From Reinekea blandensis MED297 (lineage in GTDB: Bacteria > Pseudomonadota > Gammaproteobacteria > Pseudomonadales > Natronospirillaceae), in assembly GCF_000153185.1 (NCBI RefSeq), contig NZ_CH724149.1:1025262-1089261 (forward strand): a DNA stretch of 64,000 bases, written 5' to 3'. Position numbers and translations under genes: made by a program. Each line of letters opens with the position of its first letter. Position 1 is the first letter of the stretch. This document shows, piece after piece, positions 1 to 8,373 of this stretch. Below the pieces are notes generated by a model. The model worked only from the letters and a program-made list of their open reading frames with translations. It made no database searches and was not told where the DNA came from.

Positions 1-7
1 AAACAAT

Positions 8-28
8 AAAAGCCCGTGGCGGGCTTTT
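8..28 (-). terminator. Rho-independent terminator of hexR
   Basis: A perfect 9-bp stem (AAAAGCCCG / CGGGCTTTT) with a 3-nt loop lies 10 bp past the hexR stop codon. Read on the minus strand it ends in a T-rich tract. Because the stem is A/T-flanked on both sides it may also stop transcripts arriving from the left. Confidence 0.85.
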
Positions 29-38
29 ATGTCAGTTG

Positions 39-899
39 CTACTCGTTGTTGCTGGTACTGAATCGCATTTCGGACAGTACCGACTTTATCCGCTTCAAAT
101 GGCTTTGAAACTCAGGGCCGAGTTTCAGTGTAACTCCCGTTGCCAGAACGTCCAGTATCGTCAGATACACAATTCTGGATGTCATATTAATATAGATGTC
201 GGTGTTTTCCTGGCTGTCCACACCCAACAGAATATGGCAGTTCTCCGATAGAGGAGAGTGAGGTGTTGTCAACGCGATCACCGTTGCCCCGGATTCTCTG
301 GCAATTTTGGCGGTTTCTACCAGCGAAATGGTACGTCCGGTGATGGAAATGATGACCACTACGTCGCCCGGCTTTGCGGCAGCGGCGGCCATGCGCTGTT
401 GTAAGGCATCAGTGTAGGCCGCGCAGGGCGTATTCAGTCGGAAGAACTTATGGTGAGCATCCATAGCGACACTGCCGGAGGCGCCCAGACCGTAAAAGCC
501 GATTCGCCGAGCCTGCGACAGGGCGTCTACGGTTCGGCTCAGCGCATTGACATCAATGGAGCGCTTGGCGTCACTAACCGCACTCATCGTGGCTTCAAAA
601 ATTTTGCTGGTGTAATCCTCAACCCGGTCGTTCGGTTCAACATTGCGGTTGACGTAAGGCGTGCCGGTAGCCAGACACTGTGCGAGTTTGAGTTTGAAAT
701 CCGGAAAGCCGGTGCATTCAAGGCTGCGACAGAAGCGATTAACCGTGGGTTCTGAAACGTCAGCGGCCTTGGCAAGACTGGCAATCGATGAGCGGATCGC
801 TTTGTTTGGATCGTTCAGTATCACCTGAGCAACCTTACGTTCACTCTTGCTCAGGCAGCTGGGGTTGGACTTTAAACGATCTAAAATGTTGGTGCTCAT
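39..899 (-). CDS. hexR: HexR, RpiR-family regulator of central carbon metabolism
   Basis: A 286-residue RpiR-family regulator. The N-terminal part (about residues 1-77) is the RpiR helix-turn-helix, including SLAKAADVSEPTVNRFCRSL. The C-terminal part (about 120-250) is a SIS sugar-phosphate isomerase domain, with GFYGLGASGSVAMDAHHKF and DVVVIISITGRT visible. HexR proteins sense 2-keto-3-deoxy-6-phosphogluconate and control glycolytic, Entner-Doudoroff and gluconeogenic genes. The gene diverges from glucokinase. HexR-like palindromes lie upstream of hexR, glk, the MalK-type ATPase gene at 8374 and gapA at 27893, which fits a local regulon. Assignment as HexR rather than another RpiR protein rests on sequence character, context and these sites. 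The ribosome site before the ATG at 899 is weak (GGA about 11 nt upstream). Confidence 0.9.
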   Translation of the reverse strand: MSTNILDRLKSNPSCLSKSERKVAQVILNDPNKAIRSSIASLAKAADVSEPTVNRFCRSLECTGFPDFKLKLAQCLATGTPYVNRNVEPNDRVEDYTSKIFEATMSAVSDAKRSIDVNALSRTVDALSQARRIGFYGLGASGSVAMDAHHKFFRLNTPCAAYTDALQQRMAAAAAKPGDVVVIISITGRTISLVETAKIARESGATVIALTTPHSPLSENCHILLGVDSQENTDIYINMTSRIVYLTILDVLATGVTLKLGPEFQSHLKRIKSVLSEMRFSTSNNE

Positions 900-937
900 T
901 GTGATTTTTTTCCAGAATAGTGTCGTTGCGTTGAGAT

Positions 938-952
938 TGTAGGAAATTCACA
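938..952 (-). promoter_or_regulatory. Possible HexR operator (autoregulatory)
   Basis: TGTAGGAAATTCACA matches 12 of 15 positions of the HexR motif TGTARTWWWAYTACA and extends to a TTGT-N9-ACAA palindrome. It lies 39 bp upstream of the hexR start, a plausible autoregulation site. It is the weakest of the four boxes in the window. Confidence 0.45.
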
Positions 953-1133
953 ACTCAACGGTAAAGTGATCTGGCTTAACTTATTGACAGATTTCTCGGC
1001 GATTCGCCCCCGGTAGAGACTCTATCCCGGTCGGGGCTAATCCTCAGATCAGCTAAGATCTTGAAAGTGACGCAGTTTTAAGGCTGATTCAACCTCAATT
1101 CCAACCCTTACCGTCTCTTGGTTTTGTCTTTTT

Positions 1134-1148
1134 TGTAGTAAAGTTACT
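1134..1148 (+). promoter_or_regulatory. Probable HexR operator upstream of glk
   Basis: TGTAGTAAAGTTACT matches 13 of 15 positions of the degenerate HexR motif TGTARTWWWAYTACA. It lies about 200 bp upstream of the glucokinase start. HexR control of glk is established in other gammaproteobacteria; binding here is inferred. Confidence 0.6.
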
Positions 1149-1355
1149 CAATAATAAAGCTTCAACCGGAAAAATCATCCTAAATGTCAGAATATTTCCC
1201 GGTGCGGCGGTGTGGGTCCGGTTCATTTGATCCGTAGCAAGCTCCGGTTTCCGCTGGCGCGGCATTATGCGAACCGATGGTCGGTGACTGGACGCTTTCG
1301 GGACCCGGTACTAGAACGCAACAACAATAGTTAAAAAGTTATGAGGACATCAATC

Positions 1356-2354
1356 ATGGAACAGCTCGGGTTAATTGCAGACATTGGTGGTACGAATGCC
1401 CGCTTCGCCCTGACACCCATTCGCACCATTGCGCCGGGTGAGGCGCTCAAGTTAACGGAGGCCGATCTGATTGCTCCGACCGCTCTGAACGGTGCGGAGT
1501 ACGCTAACATTGCGGATGCGATCGAAGCCTATCTGGCCGGCCCTGCGGCAGACTATCCGCGTCCTGAACACTCAGTCATGGCGATTGCCTGTCCGACTGA
1601 TCAGGATCAGATCACCATGACGAACCACACCTGGTCGTTCAAAGTGTCCGAACTGAAGGCGACACTGGGATTCAAAACACTCACCTTTATTAACGATTAC
1701 AATGCGCTCGCCAATGCGATTCCTCAACTGGATGATGATGGCTTGATTAAGATCGGTCGTGGTGAGCCGGTGGTCGGTATGCCGATTGCTGTGACCGGAC
1801 CGGGTACCGGGCTTGGACTTGCGGCATTGGCGTTCAACGATAATGAACCGGTCACCCTGGAAACCGAAGGTGGACATGCTCACTTCGCACCCACCGATGA
1901 GACTGAAATCGGGATCTTACAGTACCTGCTGACCAAACATGATCGGGTATCCAATGAGCGTTTGATTTCCGGAATGGGTCTGGAAAACATCTACCGTGCA
2001 TTGTCTTCAATGGCTGGCGAAGAAAAAGCGTTGTCCGCGCCGGAGATTTCCAAGGCCGCACTTGATGGCAGCGATGAACTTTGCGGTGCGGCGTTAGCTC
2101 GCTTTTGCGCCATTTTGGGGAGCTATGCCGGTGATGTGGCCCTGACGCTGGGCGCAAAAGGCGGCGTTTTCATTACCGGCGGAATCGTGCCGAGGTTCAT
2201 TGAGTACTTTAAATCCAGTGAGTTCAGAGCTCGGTTCGAAGATAAGGCTCGACTGGCCGGGTTTGTGCAACTCATTCCCACCTATGTCGTGGTTTCACAG
2301 CAACCGGGTCTACTTGGCTCAGCGGCTGTGCTGAATCATCGCTTGAACCATTAA
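1356..2354 (+). CDS. glk: Glucokinase
   Basis: Phosphorylates glucose to glucose-6-phosphate with ATP, feeding the Entner-Doudoroff/glycolytic route. The protein shows the N-terminal phosphate-binding segment LIADIGGTNARFAL, the sugar-binding LTFINDYNALANAIPQL region, AVTGPGTGLGLAAL, the ETEGGHAHFAP segment with glucokinase-type metal-site residues, and GAKGGVFITGGI near the end. Starting at the ATG at 1356 gives 332 residues, close to the bacterial Glk family length. An ATG at 1341 is in frame, but GAGGA at 1343-1347 sits 8 nt before 1356, so 1356 is the better start. It lies downstream of a HexR-like box and is followed within 62 bp by the phosphorylase-kinase-like gene. Confidence 0.93.
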   Translation: MEQLGLIADIGGTNARFALTPIRTIAPGEALKLTEADLIAPTALNGAEYANIADAIEAYLAGPAADYPRPEHSVMAIACPTDQDQITMTNHTWSFKVSELKATLGFKTLTFINDYNALANAIPQLDDDGLIKIGRGEPVVGMPIAVTGPGTGLGLAALAFNDNEPVTLETEGGHAHFAPTDETEIGILQYLLTKHDRVSNERLISGMGLENIYRALSSMAGEEKALSAPEISKAALDGSDELCGAALARFCAILGSYAGDVALTLGAKGGVFITGGIVPRFIEYFKSSEFRARFEDKARLAGFVQLIPTYVVVSQQPGLLGSAAVLNHRLNH

Positions 2355-2368
2355 TTGTTATCCGTTTC

Positions 2369-2393
2369 TTCGCAGCCGATGAACGGCTGCGAA
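2369..2393 (+). other. Intercistronic hairpin
   Basis: A perfect 10-bp stem (TTCGCAGCCG / CGGCTGCGAA) with a 5-nt loop lies between glk and the next gene. No T tract follows, so it looks like an RNA processing or stability element, or an attenuator, rather than a classical terminator. Confidence 0.5.
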
Positions 2394-2415
2394 ACCCAAT
2401 CCCTTAGGAATATCC

Positions 2416-5400
2416 ATGTCCCGCAGTGAAATCGAGACCCTCACGACCGAACTGGATCAGTGGTACGAGCTGACCGAGCAAACCATTCTCTGCCGACAGG
2501 ATCCGGTGTCCGGATTATTTCCTGCCAGCACCGATGTCAATGGTCATGGCGACTACACCGATGCCTGGGTCCGGGACAATGTGTATTCCATCATGGCTGT
2601 CTGGGGGTTATGGGTCGGGTATCAGAAGTTTGATCATTTTCCATCACGCACCCAGCGCTTAGCTGACAGTGTGCATCGGCTGATGCGCGGACTGCTGACT
2701 GCCATGATGCGGCAGACGCATAAGGTCGAGCGATTCAAATACACACAAAACCCTCTGGATGCTCTGCATGCTAAATACGACACACAATCCGGTGAGGTTG
2801 TCGTAGACGACGATAAATGGGGGCATCTGCAGTTGGACGCAACCTCATTGTTCCTGCTGATGCTGGCCCAAATGTCCCGGTCCGGTTTGTCCATTGTTTC
2901 ACAACCTGATGAAGTCAGCTTTGTGCAGAATCTGGTGTGGTATATCGGACGCGGGTATCGCACGCCGGACTATGGCATTTGGGAGCGTGGCAACAAAATC
3001 AACAACGGGCGGGTGGAGATTAATGCGTCATCCGTTGGCATGGTGAAAGCCGCACTGCAGGCGATGCAGGGTCTTAATCTGTTACCCGATAGCGAGGGGC
3101 AGATCGGCACCATTCATGTCATGGACGATGAGATTGCCCGCTGTCGTTCGACGTTGGAAAGCTTATTGCCACGTGAATCCCTGTCTAAAGAAGTCGACGC
3201 AGCCTGTCTCTCGATCATCGGTTTTCCGGCGTTTGCCGTTGAGAAAACCGAGGTCATTGAGCAGACCCGCGCGCGGGTGCTGGATAAGTTAGCCGGACCC
3301 TACGGTTGTGCTCGCTTTTTACGCGATGGCCATCAGACCGTATTGGAAGATCATGATCGGTTGCATTACGAAAGTCATGAACTGCAGAATTTCGAAAACA
3401 TCGAATCACAATGGCCATTGTTTTATGCCTTTTTGTATCTGGATGCGTTGTTTCGTGTCGATCAGGACGAGATTCGACATTATCGGGCGTTGCTGGATGG
3501 TTTACGTGTCGAAAAAGATGGCCTGATGCTGTTGCCGGAACTGTATTTTGTGGATGCGGAACACATTGAGGCCGAGAAGGCCGCGCCGGGTTCGCAGCCA
3601 CGACGAGCCAACAATAATGTGCCATTGGTCTGGACTCAGTCTCTGTATACCCTGGGTTGCCTGCTGGATGCCGGGGTTCTGTCCCCTTCGGACATTGACC
3701 CGATCAACAGTTTTGCCCGAATCGGAAAACAACCGGTCACCAACATCGGTCTGACGATTTTAGCCGAGGATGCGGACGTTCAGCGTGCGCTGGCTGAGCA
3801 GGGGGTTGAGTCCTGTCTGTCACGTGATATTGAACCGATTCGTGTCTTTGATGCCACCGAACTGAGTCGGGTGTTTCACGCCGTCGGTCAGAACCCGAAG
3901 CTCGGGTTGACCGGTCGACCCCAGCGGAACCCGAGAGTGTTGGCAACCTCTCAACTGTATCGACTGTCTGGGGAAACGGTGGTATTCCTGCCGCAGTTCA
4001 GCAATCGCGATCGGTTTTATCTTGCCAGTGACAACGCGCTGTTGTGCGAACTGTTGCAGTCGGAGCTTGCGTACATTTCCCGCCATTGGCAATCACCAAA
4101 AGATCCGGTCATGGTTCTGGATATTACACATGCGATGCTGTCGGCTGATGACTCGGTTCGGTTAACGCAGTTGCTCAGCGATATTCAGAATAATCGACTT
4201 TCCGGTCTGCAGTCCCGAAGCGTCCATGTTCTTGAGCAGCTGAACGAGCTGGCGATGGAGCAGATCGACGACTTACGGGACTATCAATTACCGCCTCACG
4301 GATTGGTCATCGGAGGGCGCCGCCGTAAATGGTTGGCTTTTGATGAACAGGTGACGGTCAGTTCAGCGGAGTCAGTTCTGTCGTTACTGCAGCCGGACTG
4401 GACGACTGAGCAACTTGTTGCGACGTTGGCGCAATCGGCGAACCCTTATCAGCAGGTGGATTGCCTGGCCCGCCTAAAAGAACGTTATGGGTTGGATTTC
4501 GAAACCGGATTGGCGCCATTAGTCAGTGTGCGGTTGTTGTCGACTGAGCTGTATGAAACCGCAACCGAGCATCAACTGTGGAGCGTCATGCGACATTGTG
4601 CGGGACTGTTGGACAAACACTGGAGTGGGTTGGAAGACAGCGTCGCCGAAATTCTTACCCGTCAGCGGATCATTGTCGTTGGGCGGGCCTTTTCTGATCA
4701 GGGGATGATAACTACACCGCTGCAGAATCGAGAGATCCTACAGCTGATTCGCCAAAACACCGCACGCGATCCCCGAGAGGGCATTCTCAATCAGGAAATC
4801 CTGATTATGATTGCCTCCTTAATGCGAGGTGAACCCGAACTGTTGAGCGGTATGAAAAGCATCCGTCCGGGGCATCTGGCCATGTTGATGATGGGGCAGC
4901 TTGCACACGAACGCTCGGTCGAGCCGGATGTGGCGTTTGCTGAACTGACCGCGCTATGCCCGTCTGACATTGAATCGCGTGTCCGGCGGATTCTGTCTGA
5001 CTACCAATCTGAAGTTGATCGTCTGTTCAATACTGAGTCACTGCATGCACAACAAAGTCTCGTGACGCTTGATGCGTCTACCCAGGAGTCCTCTACTCTG
5101 AACGGGGCGCATAACTGGTTGCAATGGCGTGAGCAGCAAGGCGTTATGCCACGGCTTCAGGATGATTTTTACGAACAACTTTGGCGTCTACTTAAGCAAT
5201 GCCGTGGCGTTGTCGTTGGCGATCGTTTCGACTCGCGCAGTCGTATTGAGTCTGACCACATACTCAGTGCCATGACCGCGGGCGAGCCCCAGTTTGCGTT
5301 GCTCATTGAGCGACTGTTAAACAAAATTGAATCACCGTCTTATCGCCAGATGACGATTGAAGCCCTCCGCGCCATCATGGCGTTAGCGCAGGCCAATCCG

Positions 5401-5649
5401 CAGTTAAGGGTGGACGATTATCTGATCGTGGAAGTGATCATTTCCCACGCGGTTCGCTTGAACTGGATTGAAAACTTTCCTGCTCGGGCTAGCCACTACA
5501 ACCAGTTTCGTGGGCAGGCCTGGCAAGCCTTTTATCAGAACCCGCCGCAGCGAGTGGCCAGTCGGATTGGCGAAGCACTGAACTACCTGTTGCAGCAGGG
5601 ACGTCAGGAGCAGCTGTCCGATGGTGGGTTGGGCGAGCCGGTTCATTGA
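2416..5649 (+). CDS. Phosphorylase kinase alpha-like protein with GH15-type domain
   Basis: This 1077-residue protein resembles eukaryotic phosphorylase kinase alpha/beta subunits, with a glucoamylase-like (GH15) N-terminal half. Visible signatures are YTDAWVRDNVYSIMAVWGL near residue 47, TPDYGIWERGNK with a conserved Glu at about 190, INASSVGM, FENIESQWPLFYAFLYLDAL near 330 and NNNVPLVWTQSLYTLGCLL near 400. The C-terminal half has PhK-like stretches such as YRQMTIEALRAIMALAQANP. No signal peptide is seen, so it should be cytoplasmic. No catalytic protein kinase subunit lies nearby. Position between glk and malQ suggests a role in alpha-glucan metabolism, either as a hydrolase or as a regulator. 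AGGA precedes the ATG by 7 nt. Family call is strong; biochemical role is unknown. Confidence 0.85.
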   Translation: MSRSEIETLTTELDQWYELTEQTILCRQDPVSGLFPASTDVNGHGDYTDAWVRDNVYSIMAVWGLWVGYQKFDHFPSRTQRLADSVHRLMRGLLTAMMRQTHKVERFKYTQNPLDALHAKYDTQSGEVVVDDDKWGHLQLDATSLFLLMLAQMSRSGLSIVSQPDEVSFVQNLVWYIGRGYRTPDYGIWERGNKINNGRVEINASSVGMVKAALQAMQGLNLLPDSEGQIGTIHVMDDEIARCRSTLESLLPRESLSKEVDAACLSIIGFPAFAVEKTEVIEQTRARVLDKLAGPYGCARFLRDGHQTVLEDHDRLHYESHELQNFENIESQWPLFYAFLYLDALFRVDQDEIRHYRALLDGLRVEKDGLMLLPELYFVDAEHIEAEKAAPGSQPRRANNNVPLVWTQSLYTLGCLLDAGVLSPSDIDPINSFARIGKQPVTNIGLTILAEDADVQRALAEQGVESCLSRDIEPIRVFDATELSRVFHAVGQNPKLGLTGRPQRNPRVLATSQLYRLSGETVVFLPQFSNRDRFYLASDNALLCELLQSELAYISRHWQSPKDPVMVLDITHAMLSADDSVRLTQLLSDIQNNRLSGLQSRSVHVLEQLNELAMEQIDDLRDYQLPPHGLVIGGRRRKWLAFDEQVTVSSAESVLSLLQPDWTTEQLVATLAQSANPYQQVDCLARLKERYGLDFETGLAPLVSVRLLSTELYETATEHQLWSVMRHCAGLLDKHWSGLEDSVAEILTRQRIIVVGRAFSDQGMITTPLQNREILQLIRQNTARDPREGILNQEILIMIASLMRGEPELLSGMKSIRPGHLAMLMMGQLAHERSVEPDVAFAELTALCPSDIESRVRRILSDYQSEVDRLFNTESLHAQQSLVTLDASTQESSTLNGAHNWLQWREQQGVMPRLQDDFYEQLWRLLKQCRGVVVGDRFDSRSRIESDHILSAMTAGEPQFALLIERLLNKIESPSYRQMTIEALRAIMALAQANPQLRVDDYLIVEVIISHAVRLNWIENFPARASHYNQFRGQAWQAFYQNPPQRVASRIGEALNYLLQQGRQEQLSDGGLGEPVH

Positions 5650-5735
5650 TCGTTAACTGAGCAGTGTAAGATTTTTTGTCTGGGATTACGAAGGTCTGGG
5701 TCTATTCACCTGTGCAGTGAGGACCATTGCGCCCA

Positions 5736-5757
5736 GAGGGTGGAACTTTCCACCCTC
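5736..5757 (+). other. Perfect hairpin after the GH15-like gene
   Basis: A 22-bp perfect inverted repeat (arms GAGGGTGGAA and TTCCACCCTC, 2-nt centre) lies 87 bp past the stop codon at 5649. There is no T tract. It could be a weak terminator for the upstream gene or an operator for malQ; the sequence alone does not decide. Confidence 0.4.
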
Positions 5758-5890
5758 CCTAAAATCCTTCCTGCACCGGCTTTTTCCAATGCGTCTAAAC
5801 GCATGGGCTCCACTACACTGTGCGGTAATGTAAAGATTCATAAACTGGTGATCAGGTTTGCGTCTGGTCGAAACGTTAAAGGGGTTCTAA

Positions 5891-8086
5891 ATGGCGAACT
5901 ATGAGCTGTCGTCTAAAGTCGCTCATCTGAGGAAGATATCGCGAAGCTTCATCGACTATCTTGGTCGTGAGGCTGAAGTGCCTTTCGAAAACATTGAATT
6001 GATCCTCCGGGCCATGGGATACGATCTGGATAATGACGATCAACTGGGACACGACGCCTGGGCACTGGATACACATCAGTGGCATGTTTTGCTGGAGCCG
6101 ATTACGGTTCTGTCGCCATTGCGGGATTACTGGGGCGTTAACCTCTATGTCACCACTGAGGAACTCTGGCAGGCCGGGACCTGGGTCATTACCACCGAAA
6201 CCGGTGACAAGATTGAAGGCCAGTTTAATCTGGATTTCTTGACGCAGACCGGTGATTACTGGATGGGTGAAACCCAGCATGTTCGCCGTATTCTGCCGCT
6301 GCCTAAAACCTTGCCGCTCGGCTATCACCAACTGACCGTCACGGTAGGCGAGCGTCAGATGTCGGCACCGCTGATCTGTACGCCGAAAACCAGTTATCAC
6401 AACGCACCGATGACCCGTGGTGATAAAACCTGGGGAACCGCCATTCAGCTTTATACCTTGCGCTCTGAACGTAACTGGGGCATGGGTGACTTTTCTGATC
6501 TGGCACAGTTGATCCGGGATATGTCGGCGCAAGGTGCCGATGTGATCGGTTTGAACCCGATTCATGCGTTGTATCCAATCAGCCCGGAGCATTGCAGTCC
6601 TTACAGTCCTTCCAACCGCAGTTTTTTGAATGTGCTTTATACGGATGTCGAGGCTGTTCCGGAGTTTCAGGAATCGCCGGCGTTGAAGCGCAAAGTAGGC
6701 AGTAAAACGTTTGCAGCCCGGGTCGAGCAGCTCAGGGCGACCGACGACGTGCATTATCCGGGTGTCAGCGCGCTGAAGTTTGAATGCTTTGAAATGCTGT
6801 ATTCAGTGTTCAGAAAGAACCATCTTAATCAGGGCACTGAACGGGATCAGGCGTTTAAAGCCTTTATTGAAGAGCAGGGCGAGCCACTTTACAACCAGGC
6901 ATTGTTTGACGCTTTGCTGGCTCACTTCAAGGCTCAGGATATCAATGCCTGGGGTTGGCCGGTTTGGCCGGAAGCCTATCAGGATCACAAATCTGAAGCC
7001 GTGGCGCAGTTCGCCAGTGACAATCCGGATGCCATCCATTATTGGATGTATCTGCAGTTTATTGCGGACGAACAGTTGCAAAACATTCACCAGCTCTGTC
7101 AGGAGCTGGGCATGAAGATTGGCCTGTATCGCGATCTGGCGGTCGGCGCCGATCGCGGTGGTGCGGAAGTGTGGGGGAATCGCGAGAGTTTCTGTCTCGA
7201 TGCCGCCGTTGGTGCACCGCCCGATGCCTTAGGGCCGAATGGCCAGAACTGGGGGCTGCCGCCACTGGACCCGGTGAAGCTCAAGCATGAAGGTTATGAG
7301 ACCTTTATAACCCTCTTGCGCAATAACATGCGAGGCTGCGGTGCCTTACGCATCGACCATGCGCTTGGCTTGCTCCGCTTGTGGTGGTGTCCGCCGGGTA
7401 AAAGTGCGGCTTTCGGCGCTTACGTGTACAACGACCTCTTCGACATGCTGGGTATTTTGAACCTCGAGTCTCAGCGGAATGAATGTATGGTCATTGCCGA
7501 AGACCTCGGAACCGTTCCGGAAGAGGTGACCCGGTATTTCCCGGAAGCCGAGCTGTACTCGAACAAGGTGTTTTATTTTGAAATCGGGGAGCAGGGCTGT
7601 ACCGAACCTCAGGATTACGCTGAAAAAGCGCTCGCCATCGTCTGTAACCATGACATGCCGACCGTGGTGGCTTACTGGAACAAGAGTGATCTGGATCTTC
7701 GCCGCCAACTGAACATGTTTGCCAGCGATGATGATTATTTCAGTGAATGCGCGGCCCGTGAAAAAGCCAAAGGACTGATTCTTGAGGCGCTGAAACGCCA
7801 TGGCCGTCTGCCCGTCGGATTATCGACGAATCCGGATGATCTGCAGGAGATGACACAGGGCCTTTGTTTTGCGATTCACGAGCATCTCGCGGCCAGCCGC
7901 TCGCAGATTATCGCGGTGCAGCTGGAAGATATGATGTTGATTAACAAACCGGTCAATATCCCCGGAACCAGCGATGAGTATCCGAACTGGCGCCGGAAGT
8001 TGAACGAAAGCAGCAAAACGCTGTTCAAGCGCGAGGATATCCAGGCTTTCTGTCAAAGCATCAATCGCGTGCGCCAGTCGGTGTGA
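5891..8086 (+). CDS. malQ: 4-alpha-glucanotransferase (amylomaltase)
   Basis: Transfers alpha-1,4-glucan segments between maltodextrins and releases glucose, which the nearby glucokinase can phosphorylate. The 731 residues fit the long MalQ form with an N-terminal extension before the GH77 barrel. The barrel begins near WGTAIQLYTLRSERNWGMGDF. Predicted catalytic residues are Asp489 in LRIDHALGL (nucleophile), Glu537 in VIAEDLGTVP (acid/base) and Asp588 in CNHDMPT. The C-terminal LINKPVNIPGTSDEYPNWRRKL is typical of the family. No signal peptide, so cytoplasmic. A terminator follows at 8127, which separates it from the ATPase gene. No phosphorylase or porin gene is nearby. Confidence 0.95.
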   Translation: MANYELSSKVAHLRKISRSFIDYLGREAEVPFENIELILRAMGYDLDNDDQLGHDAWALDTHQWHVLLEPITVLSPLRDYWGVNLYVTTEELWQAGTWVITTETGDKIEGQFNLDFLTQTGDYWMGETQHVRRILPLPKTLPLGYHQLTVTVGERQMSAPLICTPKTSYHNAPMTRGDKTWGTAIQLYTLRSERNWGMGDFSDLAQLIRDMSAQGADVIGLNPIHALYPISPEHCSPYSPSNRSFLNVLYTDVEAVPEFQESPALKRKVGSKTFAARVEQLRATDDVHYPGVSALKFECFEMLYSVFRKNHLNQGTERDQAFKAFIEEQGEPLYNQALFDALLAHFKAQDINAWGWPVWPEAYQDHKSEAVAQFASDNPDAIHYWMYLQFIADEQLQNIHQLCQELGMKIGLYRDLAVGADRGGAEVWGNRESFCLDAAVGAPPDALGPNGQNWGLPPLDPVKLKHEGYETFITLLRNNMRGCGALRIDHALGLLRLWWCPPGKSAAFGAYVYNDLFDMLGILNLESQRNECMVIAEDLGTVPEEVTRYFPEAELYSNKVFYFEIGEQGCTEPQDYAEKALAIVCNHDMPTVVAYWNKSDLDLRRQLNMFASDDDYFSECAAREKAKGLILEALKRHGRLPVGLSTNPDDLQEMTQGLCFAIHEHLAASRSQIIAVQLEDMMLINKPVNIPGTSDEYPNWRRKLNESSKTLFKREDIQAFCQSINRVRQSV

Positions 8087-8126
8087 AAACCGACGGGTTG
8101 AACCGTTGAATGCAAATATGGAAAAG

Positions 8127-8147
8127 TCCGGCGTTTAGCCGGATTTT
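8127..8147 (+). terminator. Rho-independent terminator after malQ
   Basis: Stem TCCGGC / GCCGGA with loop GTTTA is followed by TTTT, 40 bp past the malQ stop. Confidence 0.75.
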
Positions 8148-8190
8148 CACTTATACGGCCTGATGTATGTCATCTGAACCGAATTTTCAC

Positions 8191-8221
8191 TGGACATTGG
8201 TTGCATAATTACGCGTATAAT
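8191..8221 (+). promoter_or_regulatory. Probable sigma-70 promoter of the ABC ATPase gene
   Basis: A perfect -10 hexamer TATAAT at 8216-8221 is preceded by TGGACA at 8191-8196 (5 of 6 match to TTGACA), with a longish 19-nt spacer. Predicted start near 8228 gives a leader of about 145 nt that carries the HexR-like box and a hairpin. Confidence 0.6.
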
Positions 8222-8252
8222 GCAGGTGATCGACTGATTTCCAGAGTAGAGC

Positions 8253-8267
8253 TGTAATAAAACTACA
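8253..8267 (+). promoter_or_regulatory. Strong HexR operator in the ATPase gene leader
   Basis: TGTAATAAAACTACA is a complete match to TGTARTWWWAYTACA, the best of the four boxes in the window. It lies about 32-46 bp downstream of the predicted -10, where a bound repressor could block elongation or promoter clearance. Confidence 0.7.
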
Positions 8268-8279
8268 ACTGCAGCAGGA

Positions 8280-8311
8280 CAGATGAAAAGACCCTGAAAG
8301 GGCGACATCTG
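8280..8311 (+). other. Structured 5' leader hairpin
   Basis: Nested pairing is visible: outer arms CAGATG and CATCTG enclose an inner CCCT-GAA-AGGG hairpin. A further possible CCCG/CGGG pairing lies downstream near 8316-8335. The leader also contains a 9-codon reading frame (8352-8381) whose stop overlaps the ATPase start. I do not recognise a known riboswitch class. Confidence 0.4.
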
Positions 8312-8373
8312 AAGGTCCCGTGACTGAGGTTTCGGGGTTTAAGTTACGATTATGACTAAACGAGTGGAAGCGA

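Larger units (their letters stand above)
900..1340. promoter_or_regulatory. Divergent hexR/glk control region
   Basis: This 440-bp stretch has no convincing reading frame and separates two divergent genes. It contains two HexR-like palindromes, listed separately, one nearer hexR and one nearer glk. The AT-rich part around 1130-1180 is the most promoter-like. No clean -35/-10 pair stands out. The remainder (1200-1320) is GC-rich and I recognise nothing in it. Confidence 0.6.

Noticed and set aside
5876..6754. A 292-residue minus-strand reading frame opposite malQ
   Set aside because: It is the complement of clear malQ coding sequence, with no family resemblance.
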